From: Planctomycetota bacterium
GTDB taxonomy: Bacteria; Planctomycetota; J058; J103
NCBI GenBank assembly: GCA_026004615.1
Contig: BPJM01000003.1
Location: 372,001 to 436,000, forward strand
DNA: 64,000 nt
Direction of reading: 5' to 3'
The position numbers and the translations under genes were made by a program. The notes beneath the pieces were generated by a model. The model was not told the DNA's origin, did not search any database, and saw nothing but the letters and a program-made list of their open reading frames with translations. Shown here piece after piece: positions 51,196-61,353 of the stretch. Every line of letters starts with the position of its first letter. The first letter of the stretch is position 1.

Positions 51196-51230
51196 GCCGG
51201 CTCGTGCCGGGGAGCCGGCTCAGCGCTCGG
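51185..51230. terminator. 19-bp perfect inverted repeat
   Basis: CCGAGCGCTGAGCCGGCTC (51185-51203) is repeated inverted at 51212-51230 around an 8-nt loop. It includes the stop codon of the DUF3106 frame and lies between convergent genes. This is the longest perfect stem I found in the window; no T-run is present. Confidence 0.6.
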
Positions 51231-51364
51231 CCGTTCTCGCGGGTGGCGGCGCGGCCGGGGGGCGGCTTTCTCTTCTGCGGGCCTGCGGCGCGGCGAGCAG
51301 GGGGCACAGCTGCCGCCCGCGCGCCGGCCGCCCGCAGCAAGGCGGGCGAGCTGGCCGGGGCAGC

Positions 51365-52957
<1,593 letters not shown>

Positions 52958-52966
52958 GGCGTGCCT

Positions 52967-52995
52967 ATTGTACGCCGCGCGCGGACAGCGGCCAA
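52967..52995 (-). promoter_or_regulatory. Promoter of the FHA-kinase gene, near-leaderless
   Basis: On the minus strand TTGGCC (52995-52990), 17-nt spacer, TACAAT (52972-52967). The ATG is at 52957, so the leader is at most a few bases. Confidence 0.5.
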
Positions 52996-53049
52996 CCCGA
53001 GCTGCCCTGGCTGGCGGGCGCCGGCGCCGCCTGGTAACCTGGCGCCGCC

Positions 53050-54990
53050 ATGCGCACCGGCCGTAGGGGCCAGCTCGCCCTCGGAGCGCCGCGGTGGCGT
53101 CTCGCGCCAGCGCGCGGCGGTGCCGGCCGGCTGCTCCTGTTCGCGCTCACGGGGGCGCTGGTGGCACCGGCTGCGCGCGCCGTGCAGGACGTGGTGATCA
53201 CCACCGGTCCGCCGAGCGGTCTGTACCACCCGCTGGGACTGGCCATCGGCGAGGTGTTGGACGGTGTCGCGGGCGGTGCGGTGTTCAAGGCGCACGTGGC
53301 GACCAGCCCCGGCTCGGCGGCCAACCTCCGCCGCCTGGTACGCGGCGAGGCCCAGTTCGCCATCGTGCAGGGGGACGTGCTCTACCTGGCGACCGCCGGT
53401 TCGCCGGCCTTTCCAGAGCCGCTCGGCAGCGTGCGGGCGCTGGCGGTGCTCTACCCCGAGGCGGTGCACCTGATCGCACGGCGGCAGGCCGGGATCCGAA
53501 CCATCGATGACCTGCGCGGCAAGCGCGTCGCGGTGGGCGAGGAGGGAAGCGGCACCGCGCTCACGGTGCGGGGACTGCTGCAGGCGGCGGGGCTGGGCCT
53601 GCAGGCCTTGCAGGCGCGGAGAGTTGCGCCCGCCGCAATGCTCGCGGAACTGGCGGCGGGCACCCTGGACGCCGGGTTCGTGGTCTCGGCGGTGGGCGCC
53701 CCGGCGCTGGTGGAGCTGTTCGAGCGCACGGAGTGCACCCTGGCGCCGCTGGTCGGCGGCGGGCTGCAGGGGGTGATCGAGACCACACCCTACCTCTACC
53801 CGAGCACGATCCCGCCAGGGACGTATCCAGGGCAGCGCGAGCCGGTCGCCACCGCGGGGATGGACGCCATCCTGGTGACCACCGAGGAGGCGCCCGCCGA
53901 CCTGGTGTACGAGGTGGTGGCACAGCTGCACCGCCATGCCGGCTCGCTCGCAGCCCGCCTGCCGTCCGGGGTCGCGGTGTTGCCGGGCGGCGCCGTCGAG
54001 CGGTTGCCGGTGGCGCTCCACCTCGGCGCCATGAGCTACTATCGGGCCGAGGGGCAGCTGGAGCGGCCGCTGCGGGTGCATGTCGGCGTCTTCGTGCGGG
54101 ATGTGTGGGGGCTGGACATCAAGCACGGCAGCTGGAGCGCTGACTTCGAGATCTGGTTCAAGTGGCGCGGCCGCCTCGATGCCGACAACGACGCCTTCGA
54201 CTTCGACCTCATCAACGGGGTGATCCTCGAGCGTACGCGCACGGACGTCGAACGGCTGGGCGGCTGGACGCGGGTGGTCTACCGGGTGCGCGCCGAGATG
54301 CGCGCCAGCTTTCTCCTGCACAACTATCCCTTCGACACCCAGGCCCTGAGCATCCAGATCGAGCACCCGAGCATGACCACGCGCGAGCTGCTGCTGGTGC
54401 CGGACCAGTTCGTCGGCAGCGACATCCGCAACCTCCGCAAGACGGGCTACGCGCCCGGCCTCAAGATCGGCGACTGGGAGGTGTACGACGTGGGCGAGCG
54501 GGTGCTGGAGCACACCTATCCGAGCGACTTCGGATCGCTCATCGAGCCGGGCGGCGGCAGCCGCTATGCGCGCTATGTGTTCGCGATCGCGCTCAAGCGC
54601 CACCTGTGGTCGTACCTGCTCAAGTTCTCCATCCCCCTGGTGCTGATCGCGCTCATGAGCTATGCCGTCTTCTTCATGCACCCCGAGGCGTACGAGACGC
54701 AGATCCTGGTGATCATCTGGGTGCTGTTCACCGCCGTCGAGTTCCACATCTACCAGTCGGAGAACCTGCCGGAGATCGGCTACATGGTCACCGCCGACAT
54801 GTTCTTCATCTGGACGTATGTCGCGGTGCTGCTGCTGCTGGTGGCGACGCTGGTCCGCCACCACATCTACACCCACACCGAGCGAGCGCGGGCGGAAGAG
54901 GCGGTGCGCGGGATCACGCGCGCGGGCCGGCTATTGTACCCGCTGGTGTTCTTCGGCCCGATCGCCGCCCTCATCGCATGGAGCCGCTGA
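53050..54990 (+). CDS. TAXI-type binding domain fused to a pentameric ligand-gated ion channel
   Basis: A 646-residue inner-membrane protein. Signal peptide residues 1-44 (cleavage after ARA). Residues 46-330 are a TAXI-family solute receptor (TTGPPSGLYHPLGLAIGE, ATSPGSAANLRRL, RVAVGEEGSGTALTVRGLL). Residues 338-515 are a Cys-loop/Pro-loop type extracellular domain with HNYPFDTQALSIQIEHP (Pro-loop at 426-431) and no disulfide. Four membrane helices follow: M1 about 521-543 with a proline, M2 548-567, M3 578-602, M4 625-645. The predicted topology (N and C termini outside) suits a pentameric channel. It probably opens an ion pore when the TAXI or channel site binds a small ligand. No TRAP permease is adjacent. 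Confidence 0.87.
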   Translation: MRTGRRGQLALGAPRWRLAPARGGAGRLLLFALTGALVAPAARAVQDVVITTGPPSGLYHPLGLAIGEVLDGVAGGAVFKAHVATSPGSAANLRRLVRGEAQFAIVQGDVLYLATAGSPAFPEPLGSVRALAVLYPEAVHLIARRQAGIRTIDDLRGKRVAVGEEGSGTALTVRGLLQAAGLGLQALQARRVAPAAMLAELAAGTLDAGFVVSAVGAPALVELFERTECTLAPLVGGGLQGVIETTPYLYPSTIPPGTYPGQREPVATAGMDAILVTTEEAPADLVYEVVAQLHRHAGSLAARLPSGVAVLPGGAVERLPVALHLGAMSYYRAEGQLERPLRVHVGVFVRDVWGLDIKHGSWSADFEIWFKWRGRLDADNDAFDFDLINGVILERTRTDVERLGGWTRVVYRVRAEMRASFLLHNYPFDTQALSIQIEHPSMTTRELLLVPDQFVGSDIRNLRKTGYAPGLKIGDWEVYDVGERVLEHTYPSDFGSLIEPGGGSRYARYVFAIALKRHLWSYLLKFSIPLVLIALMSYAVFFMHPEAYETQILVIIWVLFTAVEFHIYQSENLPEIGYMVTADMFFIWTYVAVLLLLVATLVRHHIYTHTERARAEEAVRGITRAGRLLYPLVFFGPIAALIAWSR

Positions 54991-56242
54991 GACCGCCGCG
55001 CCGCGCCGCCTCGCTCCGCACCAGGTCGACCAGCGAGCCGCGGGCCGGATGGCCGAGGGGCCGGTAGGCGAGGATGGCCGCCATGAGGAGCGACTCGGCG
55101 AGCTGGAAGGTGGGGGCATCGCGCAGCGCCTGGAGGTAGCGCGGCAGCTGCTCGCGGAGCCAGGCCGCCTCGCCAGCCCACGCGGCAGTCCGGGGCAGGC
55201 CGGTGCTGGCGGCCAGGCGCGTGCTGCACAGCGCTCGATAGACATACCACGACCAGCGGTGGCCGAACTTGCCCCACATCGTCACCGCTCCCGGCGGCAG
55301 GTCGAACTGATAGTCCTGCCGGTCGGCGGGCAGCACGGTCGCGAGCTCCTCGCGCCGGTCCGGCTCGTAGCGCGCCGCGTACTGCTGGAGCGCACGGGTG
55401 GCGCTGGGGGCAAGCGCGCGTCCGGCGCGCGCCAGCACGTCGCGCGCCTCCAGGAGCAGCCACGCGCTCATCTCCGACAGCCCCGGCACGGTGTGCCGCT
55501 GCCGCCAGCCGCGGCGCACCCGGGGGTACCAGACCCCGGCCTCGAGATCGAAGGTGTCGCCGAACCAGCGCGCGGCCCGCTCGATCGCCGCGGCGCCCTC
55601 GGGGCTGGGCACCGGGGGGACGCTCTCCAGCACCAGCAGCGCGAGCAGGCAGTCCTGGCTCGCCGAGGTGCGCGCCGCCTGCGGGCCGATCAGCACCGAG
55701 GAGAAGCTGCCGTCGGGGTTCTGGATGGCGAGCAGAAAGGCGCGGGTGCGGGCGGCGGCCTCGTGCAGCTCCGCCCCCAGCCGCAGCCACGCCATGCCGA
55801 CCGCCGTGCCGACCCAGCCGCTCGGCTCGCCGCCGCCGATGGTGTCGGCGCTCAGATCGAGCGGCCAGCCGCCGTGCGGCGCCTCGAGCCCCGTGCCCGG
55901 AAACGGTGCCGCGAGCGCGCCCTGGAGGCAGTAGGCGATCTGGTGGCGCAGCCGCTCGCGGTCGGCCGGCTCGAAGCACGCTGCCAGGGCGGCTGCCGCC
56001 TCGCCGGTGGTCCAGTAATCCGGCGCGGCGTGGATCATGTGGCCGAAGGTGCCCCCGGGTGCCTGGCGCGCGAGCAGCTCGGCGCGCAGGTAGTGGACCG
56101 CGCGCGCCTCGGGGCTGCGCGCGCGGGTCACGAACCACCACGCCACGGCGCCGGCGGCGCCGAACAGCAGCAGCACGAGCACGAGCAGGCGCACGCCGCC
56201 GGCGGCAGGACAGCGGTGGACGCAGCGGTGGGGCGGTGCCAT
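54971..56242 (-). CDS. Membrane-anchored alpha/alpha-toroid-like protein of unknown function
   Basis: A 423-residue protein with one N-terminal membrane segment (about 18-40, VRLLVLVLLLFGAAGAVAWW), the rest extracytoplasmic. Repeated Trp/Gly helical pairs (TTGEAAAALAACF, GWVGTAVGMAWLRLGAEL, NPDGSFSS, SASQDCLLALLVLE, SEMSAWLLLEARD) resemble the six-hairpin toroid of terpene cyclase/prenyltransferase-like or pectate lyase-like folds. No DxDD or other catalytic motif is seen. Its 3' end overlaps the channel gene's 3' end by 20 nt on the opposite strand. No function is assigned. Confidence 0.65.
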   Translation of the reverse strand: MAPPHRCVHRCPAAGGVRLLVLVLLLFGAAGAVAWWFVTRARSPEARAVHYLRAELLARQAPGGTFGHMIHAAPDYWTTGEAAAALAACFEPADRERLRHQIAYCLQGALAAPFPGTGLEAPHGGWPLDLSADTIGGGEPSGWVGTAVGMAWLRLGAELHEAAARTRAFLLAIQNPDGSFSSVLIGPQAARTSASQDCLLALLVLESVPPVPSPEGAAAIERAARWFGDTFDLEAGVWYPRVRRGWRQRHTVPGLSEMSAWLLLEARDVLARAGRALAPSATRALQQYAARYEPDRREELATVLPADRQDYQFDLPPGAVTMWGKFGHRWSWYVYRALCSTRLAASTGLPRTAAWAGEAAWLREQLPRYLQALRDAPTFQLAESLLMAAILAYRPLGHPARGSLVDLVRSEAARRGGLSGSMR

Positions 56243-56347
56243 CGGCCCTTTCCTCTTGGCTCGGCTGCGCGGCGGGCTGCCCAGCCTTCCTCCGCCAGTC
56301 TATCCCCTGGCTCGATGGTGTCCATGCCGGCGGGTACGATCGGGCGC

Positions 56348-57133
56348 ATGAGGCCCGAGTCCAGCCCGCCGCAGCGGCCCTGGGACCCTGCCCTGGAGGA
56401 GCTGGCGCGCGCGATCGTGCGCGGCGGCGGGGCGGCGGCTCTGACCGGGGCCGGCATCTCGGTGGCGAGCGGGATCCCGGATTTCCGCAGTCCAAGGGGA
56501 CTGTGGAGCCGCTTCGATCCGATGGAGTACGCGACGATCGAGGCGTTTCGCGCCGATCCGGAGAAGGTCTGGCGCTTTCTGCGCGAGCTGGAGCGGATCG
56601 TGCGCGGGGCGCGGCCCAACGCCGCGCACCGCGCGCTGGCGGCGCTGGAGGAGCAGGGCTGGCTGGAGGGGATCGCGACCCAGAACGTCGACGGCCTGCA
56701 CCAGGCGGCGGGCAGCCGGCGGGTGATCGAGCTGCACGGCAGCGGGCGGGCGCTGGTCTGCCTGGGCTGCGGGCGGCGCTATCCGGCTGCCGAGCGCGCG
56801 GGGCTCGGCGATCCGCCGCGCTGTCGCTGCGGCCGGATCCTCAAGCCCGACGCGGTGCTGTTCGGCGAGATGCTGCCGCTGGGCGCCTACGAGCGCGCGC
56901 TGGCGCTGGTGCGGGGGGTGCCGGTGCTGCTCGTGATCGGGACCTCGGCCGCGGTCTACCCGGTGGCCGAGCTGCCCCGCGAGGCACGCGCCGCCGGGGC
57001 GCTGGTGTGCGAGTTCAACCTGGAGCCGACCGAGCTCACCGGCGGGGTGGCGCAGCTGACGATCCGGGGGCCGGCCGACCGGACGCTGCCGGCGCTGCTC
57101 GAGGCGGTCGCGCGGCGGTCGCGCGGGAGCTGA
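56348..57133 (+). CDS. NAD-dependent protein deacylase, sirtuin family
   Basis: A 261-residue cytoplasmic enzyme removing acyl groups from lysines with NAD+. ALTGAGISVASGIPDFRSPRG split after ISVA is the NAD pocket, TQNVDGLHQAAG the second NAD motif, VIELHGS supplies the catalytic His, and CLGCG with a later CRCG the four zinc ligands (C-x2-C and C-x-C). GTSAAVYPVAELP and CEFNLEPTE close the fold. It leads a tight three-gene unit with a kynureninase-like enzyme (16 nt downstream) and an SDR. Confidence 0.93.
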   Translation: MRPESSPPQRPWDPALEELARAIVRGGGAAALTGAGISVASGIPDFRSPRGLWSRFDPMEYATIEAFRADPEKVWRFLRELERIVRGARPNAAHRALAALEEQGWLEGIATQNVDGLHQAAGSRRVIELHGSGRALVCLGCGRRYPAAERAGLGDPPRCRCGRILKPDAVLFGEMLPLGAYERALALVRGVPVLLVIGTSAAVYPVAELPREARAAGALVCEFNLEPTELTGGVAQLTIRGPADRTLPALLEAVARRSRGS

Positions 57134-57149
57134 GGAGGGCAGCGGCGCC

Positions 57150-58448
57150 GTGCCGGCCGAGCGGGGTGTAGCCCGGGGCAGCGAGCGAAGCCAGCCGGTG
57201 ATCGCCTCGGCCATGGCGCTGCGCGCCCATCCCAACCCGTTGTGGCCGCACTACCGCCGCTTCCGCGTCGCCGAGCGGCTGCTCCTGACGGGACACTCCC
57301 ATCAGGCGTGGCCCGACGTGGCGCTGCGCGGGCTGGTGCGCGCGTTCGCCGACGCGGCGGCCCATGTGGATGCGAAGTGGGAGCGCGCGTTCGCGGTCGC
57401 CGAGCGGGTGCGGCGCGGATATGCCGCCTGGCTTGCCGACCGCGAGGGCTCCTACGCGCTCGGCACCAGCGTGCACGAGCTGCTGGTCCGGTTCCTCAGC
57501 GCGCTGCCGCTGCGCGAGCGCCCGCGGCTGGTGACGACCGACGGCGAGTTCCACTCGCTGCGCCGCCAGCTCGAGCGGTTGGGCGAGGAGGGGATCGAGA
57601 TCGTGCGCGTCGCCGCCCGGCCCGCCGCCGATGTGGGCGAGCGAATGGCGGCGGCGGTGGACGAACAGACCGCGGCAGCGCTCGTCTCGGCGGTCTTCTT
57701 CGAGACGGCGGAGATCGCCGGCGCGCTGCCCGCGCTGGCGGCGCGCTGCGAGGCGGTGGGGGCGGAACTCCTGGTCGATGTCTACCATGCGCTCGGGGTG
57801 CTGCCGTATCCGCTGGCGGCGCACGGACTGGAGCGCGCCTTTGTCACCGGTGGGGGCTACAAGTATCTGCAGCTCGGCGAGGGCAACGCATTCCTGCGCG
57901 TGCCGCCGGGCTGCCGGCGGCGCCCGGTGGTCACCGGCTGGTTCGCGGAGTTCGCCGGGCTAGCCGAGCAGGCCGGCCGGCCGCAGCCGCGGCCGGGTGC
58001 GGCGCGGGCAGCAGCGGCCGTGCAGTATCCCGAGGAGGGTGCGGCGCGGTTCGCCGGCGCGACCTACGAGCCGGCGAGCCACTACCGCGCGGCGGCGGTG
58101 CTGGATTTCTTCGATCGCGCTGGACTGCGCCCGGAGCTGTTGCGGCAGAGCTATCTGCATCAGCTCGCGGTGCTGGCTGAGGGCATCGCCGCCCTGGATG
58201 CGGATCCGCGCCTGCTGGCGCCGGCGAGCGCAGTGCCGCTGCCGGCGCGAGGGGGCTTTCTGGCCTATCGCACGCCGGTGGCGGCGGCGATCTGCCGGGG
58301 GCTGCGCGTACGCGGGGTGCACGCCGATCACCGCGGGGCGGTGCTGCGGTTGGGGCCGGCACCGTATCTGAGCGACCAGCAGCTCCTGCAGGCGGTGGCG
58401 GCGCTCGGCGAGGTGCTGCGGGAGCAGGGCGAGGCCGGAGGAGGCTGA
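57150..58448 (+). CDS. Kynureninase-like PLP-dependent enzyme (aminotransferase class V fold)
   Basis: A 432-residue fold type I PLP enzyme. LLLTGHSHQAWPDVA resembles the kynureninase N-terminal substrate loop, LLVDVYHALGVLPYP holds the PLP-pairing Asp, and FVTGGGYKYLQLGEGNAFL contains the Schiff-base Lys in kynureninase-like context. The GTG start at 57150 lies behind GAGGAGGG; GTG and ATG codons 17-22 residues later are alternatives. True kynureninase would split kynurenine or 3-hydroxykynurenine, but no other tryptophan-degradation or quinolinate genes are nearby. Confidence 0.8.
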   Translation: MPAERGVARGSERSQPVIASAMALRAHPNPLWPHYRRFRVAERLLLTGHSHQAWPDVALRGLVRAFADAAAHVDAKWERAFAVAERVRRGYAAWLADREGSYALGTSVHELLVRFLSALPLRERPRLVTTDGEFHSLRRQLERLGEEGIEIVRVAARPAADVGERMAAAVDEQTAAALVSAVFFETAEIAGALPALAARCEAVGAELLVDVYHALGVLPYPLAAHGLERAFVTGGGYKYLQLGEGNAFLRVPPGCRRRPVVTGWFAEFAGLAEQAGRPQPRPGAARAAAAVQYPEEGAARFAGATYEPASHYRAAAVLDFFDRAGLRPELLRQSYLHQLAVLAEGIAALDADPRLLAPASAVPLPARGGFLAYRTPVAAAICRGLRVRGVHADHRGAVLRLGPAPYLSDQQLLQAVAALGEVLREQGEAGGG

Positions 58449-58461
58449 GGGGGAACTGCCC

Positions 58462-59223
58462 ATGCACGTGGTGGTGACCGGAGCTTCACGGGGGATCGGC
58501 GAGGCGCTGGCGCGCGCCTTCGCGGCGGGCGGCGACGCGGTGACGCTGGTGGGGCGCAACCGCGCCGCCCTGGAGCGGGTCGCCGCCGAGCTCGCCGGCG
58601 TGCCCAGCTGCGTGATCCAGGCCGACCTGGCCGACCTCGAGGCGGCGACGGCGTGGCTGCCCGAGGCGGAGGCGGCGCTCGGCCCGATCGACGTCCTGGT
58701 CAACAATGCCGGCGTGCAGATCGTGGCTCCCACCCACAAGGTCCCGGTCGCCGAGGGCGAGCGGCTGCTGCGGCTGGATTTGCTGGCACCCATGCGGCTG
58801 GTGCAGGCGGTGCTGCCGGGCATGCTCGCCCGCGGCCGCGGCACCATCGTCGACGTGGTGAGCGTGGCGGCGCTGGCACCCACCCCCGGGACCTACCACT
58901 ACAACGCCGCCAAGGCGGGGCTCGCCGCCGCCTCGGAGAGCCTGCGGGGCGAGCTGCGCGGCACCGGGGTGCACGTGGTGACGGTCTACCCGGGTCCGGT
59001 GCCCACCGACATGGGCCGCGCCGGACTGGAGGCGTTCGGCGGCGGGCTCGCGGCGCGCTGGGTGCCCTGGGGACGGGCCGAGGTGCTGGCGCGGCGCGTG
59101 GTGCAGGCGGTGCGCCGGCGCCGCGCGCGCGTGATCTATCCGCGCAGCTACGCGGTGGCGCGCCACCTGCCGGCGCTCGCCCGCTGGCTGCTCGACCGGT
59201 TCGGGCCGCGGCCGCGCGGCTGA
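58462..59223 (+). CDS. Short-chain dehydrogenase/reductase
   Basis: A 253-residue classical SDR: VVTGASRGIGEALARAF is the glycine-rich NAD(P) site with Arg favouring NADP, VLVNNAGVQIV the NNAG motif, DVVSVAALAP the catalytic Ser, and YHYNAAKAGL the YxxxK pair. It starts 13 nt after the kynureninase-like gene and ends the unit. The substrate is unknown. Confidence 0.9.
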   Translation: MHVVVTGASRGIGEALARAFAAGGDAVTLVGRNRAALERVAAELAGVPSCVIQADLADLEAATAWLPEAEAALGPIDVLVNNAGVQIVAPTHKVPVAEGERLLRLDLLAPMRLVQAVLPGMLARGRGTIVDVVSVAALAPTPGTYHYNAAKAGLAAASESLRGELRGTGVHVVTVYPGPVPTDMGRAGLEAFGGGLAARWVPWGRAEVLARRVVQAVRRRRARVIYPRSYAVARHLPALARWLLDRFGPRPRG

Positions 59224-59224
59224 G

Positions 59225-59241
59225 CGGCCGGTTGCCGGCCG
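59225..59241. terminator. Hairpin between convergent genes
   Basis: CGGCCGG (59225-59231), TTG loop, CCGGCCG (59235-59241), starting 1 nt after the SDR stop and 9 nt from the facing gene's stop. Possibly bidirectional. Confidence 0.45.
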
Positions 59242-59249
59242 GCGCACGC

Positions 59250-59622
59250 TCAGGCGCTGCTGCCGCCGCTGCCCGTACCATCCTGGCACCGGCGCGCCGG
59301 GGGAAAGGTGCCGGTGATCTGGTCCAGCCGCTGGCGCAGCTGCTCCGCCCGGCTGGAAGGGGGGCGGGCCGCCGGCGCGCCGGTGTGCGCCCCGGTGGCG
59401 GGACCCTCGTCGCGCACCGTGCCCGAATAGATCACGCGTTCGCCCGCGACGGCGCTGAAGCGCGCGTCGCCGGGACACTGCAGCACCGCCAGCACGGCGG
59501 TGAAACTCGCCAGGCTCGCGGAACTCGAGATCCGTGGTGTTGCCGTCGGCGTCCTTGAGGCAGACGATGCCCTTGTTCTGTACCACGTACCAGCGCGCTT
59601 CGTATTCGACGATGTTCGGCAT
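59250..59622 (-). CDS. Small protein of unknown function, frameshifted
   Basis: The ATG at 59622 follows GGGAGGG and reads MPNIVEYEARWYVVQNKGIV, then CLKDADGNTTDLEF. At about 59517-59524 the sensible reading changes by one base to ASLASFTAVLAVLQCPGDAR and ERVIYSGTV, ending at 59250. The join reads naturally (DLEF then ASLASF), whereas the original frame degenerates into Arg-rich text. The corrected product would be about 123 residues. A one-base sequence error or a recent frameshift mutation are both possible. The family is not recognised. Confidence 0.6.
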
Positions 59623-59818
59623 GGCGGCCCTCCCAAGGGATGGCGAGCAACTCCGGCCCTGAGCCGAGCGCGGGCGCCGGCGGCCTGACCGGCAGCTGTC
59701 CGAAGCCGGAGCGGGCCAGCGGAACCTGCGCCGAAGCTCGCGGCGGCAAGCCCCCGCGCGCGATCCGAGGGGAGATGCTATGGCAGTGCGGCGAGCGGTG
59801 TCAAAGGAGGGGCAGGAG

Positions 59819-60493
59819 CTAGGAGCTCGCATTCGGCTGGCCGATCGCCCGGCGCAGCTCCAGCAAGAACCGGCGCAGGCCCTCGTGCACCGCGGCGCGC
59901 AGCCGCACCGGGCTCGCGCCCGGCTCCAGTTCGAAATACGCCTGCAGGCGTACATGCAGGTGCGGGCTCGCCAGGCACGTCACGTAGGCGGTCCACATCG
60001 AGTCGATCGCGAACGCCCAGTGGTTGACCGGCGTGTCTGGACGCAGCTCGCCGGCAGCGATCCCGGCGCGGATCATCGCCCGGTACTGCTCGGCGGCACG
60101 CGCCTCGGTCTGCCGGTGCAGCTCGGGGGGTAGGATCGCCTCGCCGCGGCCGGCCACCTGCAGGTAGAGCAATGCGTAATGCGGGTGCTGCTCGATGTAC
60201 TCGGCGCCGGCCAGAAAGATCCGCTCCAGGGTGGCGAAGAAACCGCCGCCGCCGGCCAGCGCCTGTTCGTGGATCTCCGCCATCTCGCGCAGCGCCACGC
60301 GGGCGCAGGTCGCCAAGAGATCCTGCTTGTCATGGAAGTAGTCGTAGAGCGAGCCACGCGAGACACCGCATGCCGCCGACAGATCGCGGATGTTGGCGCC
60401 ATCCAGCCCCTTGGCGGCGAACACCCGGGCTGCGGCCTCCAACACCCGCCGGCGCTTTTCCGGCTCCAGCCGCTCGAACATGGGGCTCGGCAC
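59819..60493 (-). CDS. TetR-family transcriptional regulator
   Basis: A 224-residue repressor-type protein. EKRRRVLEAAARVFAAKGLDG with NIRDLSAACGVSRGSLYDYF forms the N-terminal helix-turn-helix; KQDLLATCARVAL begins the ligand-binding domain. The GTG at 60493 is chosen because AGGAGGT lies 6 nt upstream; the ATG four codons later would be 20 nt away from it. No adjacent efflux or metabolic gene lies divergently, so the target is unclear. It may control itself or the ferritin region. Confidence 0.92.
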   Translation of the reverse strand: MPSPMFERLEPEKRRRVLEAAARVFAAKGLDGANIRDLSAACGVSRGSLYDYFHDKQDLLATCARVALREMAEIHEQALAGGGGFFATLERIFLAGAEYIEQHPHYALLYLQVAGRGEAILPPELHRQTEARAAEQYRAMIRAGIAAGELRPDTPVNHWAFAIDSMWTAYVTCLASPHLHVRLQAYFELEPGASPVRLRAAVHEGLRRFLLELRRAIGQPNASS

Positions 60494-60783
60494 CAGCGCA
60501 CCTCCTGCGAGTACGGCTCCCGATCGCCGAGCGACCCGCACGCCCGGGGGCTGCCCTCGGCACACCGCGGGCGGTATGCTAGCCGAGCACGCCGACAGCG
60601 GCCAGGTCGCGCGGCCGGGCACCGCGCTGCGCAAGCCGGCGCCGCGCAGCCGCGCCTTCGGGCAGCGACTGGCCTCGAAATGCCTTGGCGGCTGCGCTGG
60701 CGAGGCCGGGCAGACGGTGCGCCGCGGCCGCCCTGGACCGGCCGCGGCGCCGGCGGGGGCGCGCTGCCCGCTCGCGCCGCGGG

Positions 60784-61278
60784 CTAGCTCTCCGCGCGCT
60801 TGCCCAGGTGGCGGTCGATGAAGTAGAGCGAGGTGCTGCTCTCGCCCACCATCTTGACCTGCGCCACGATCTCGCCGACGGTCCTCTCCTCCTCGACCTG
60901 CTCGTCGAGGAACCACTGCAGCAGCGGTAGCGCGGCGTAGTCCTTCTCCGCGCTCGCGCGCTCGTAGAGCTGGTGGATGGCGGCGCTGACCTGCTGTTCG
61001 TGTGCCAGCGCCGCCTCGAATACCTGGAGCAACGATCCGTAGTCGGAGCGGGGGGCCTGCACCGCCGCCAGGCGCACCCGCCCGCCGCGGTCGAGCACGT
61101 GGTCATAGAACTTCATCGCGTGCTCGAGCTCCTCTTTGGCCTGCGCGCGCAGCCAGGCGGCCGCACCCACCAGGTTGTTCGCCTCGCAGAACTCCGCCAT
61201 CGCCAGGTAGGTGTAGGCCGAGAACAGCTCCAGGTTGATCTGTTCGCTGATGGCCTGCTGCATGGCGTCGCTGATCAT
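60784..61278 (-). CDS. ftnA: Bacterial non-haem ferritin
   Basis: A 164-residue subunit of the 24-mer iron-storage shell. The ferroxidase residues fall at the same numbers as in E. coli FtnA: Glu17, Glu50, His53, Glu94, Gln127 and Glu130. Four long helices are predicted and no haem-ligand Met of bacterioferritin is obvious. Stores iron as ferric mineral in the cytoplasm. A sigma70 promoter lies about 75-105 nt upstream. Confidence 0.95.
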   Translation of the reverse strand: MISDAMQQAISEQINLELFSAYTYLAMAEFCEANNLVGAAAWLRAQAKEELEHAMKFYDHVLDRGGRVRLAAVQAPRSDYGSLLQVFEAALAHEQQVSAAIHQLYERASAEKDYAALPLLQWFLDEQVEEERTVGEIVAQVKMVGESSTSLYFIDRHLGKRAES

Positions 61279-61353
61279 GTCGATCTCCTCGCAGACGCAC
61301 CGGCGCCAGCAGTGCGCCGGCGTCCTCGCTTGCCTGGCCCTCGTGAGGAAGGC

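Noticed and set aside
53050-54990. Ordinary TRAP-TAXI receptor with a fused TRAP permease
   Set aside because: The C-terminal half has the Pro-loop YPFDTQ and four helices, whereas a TAXI-associated permease would have many more helices and DctM-like motifs.
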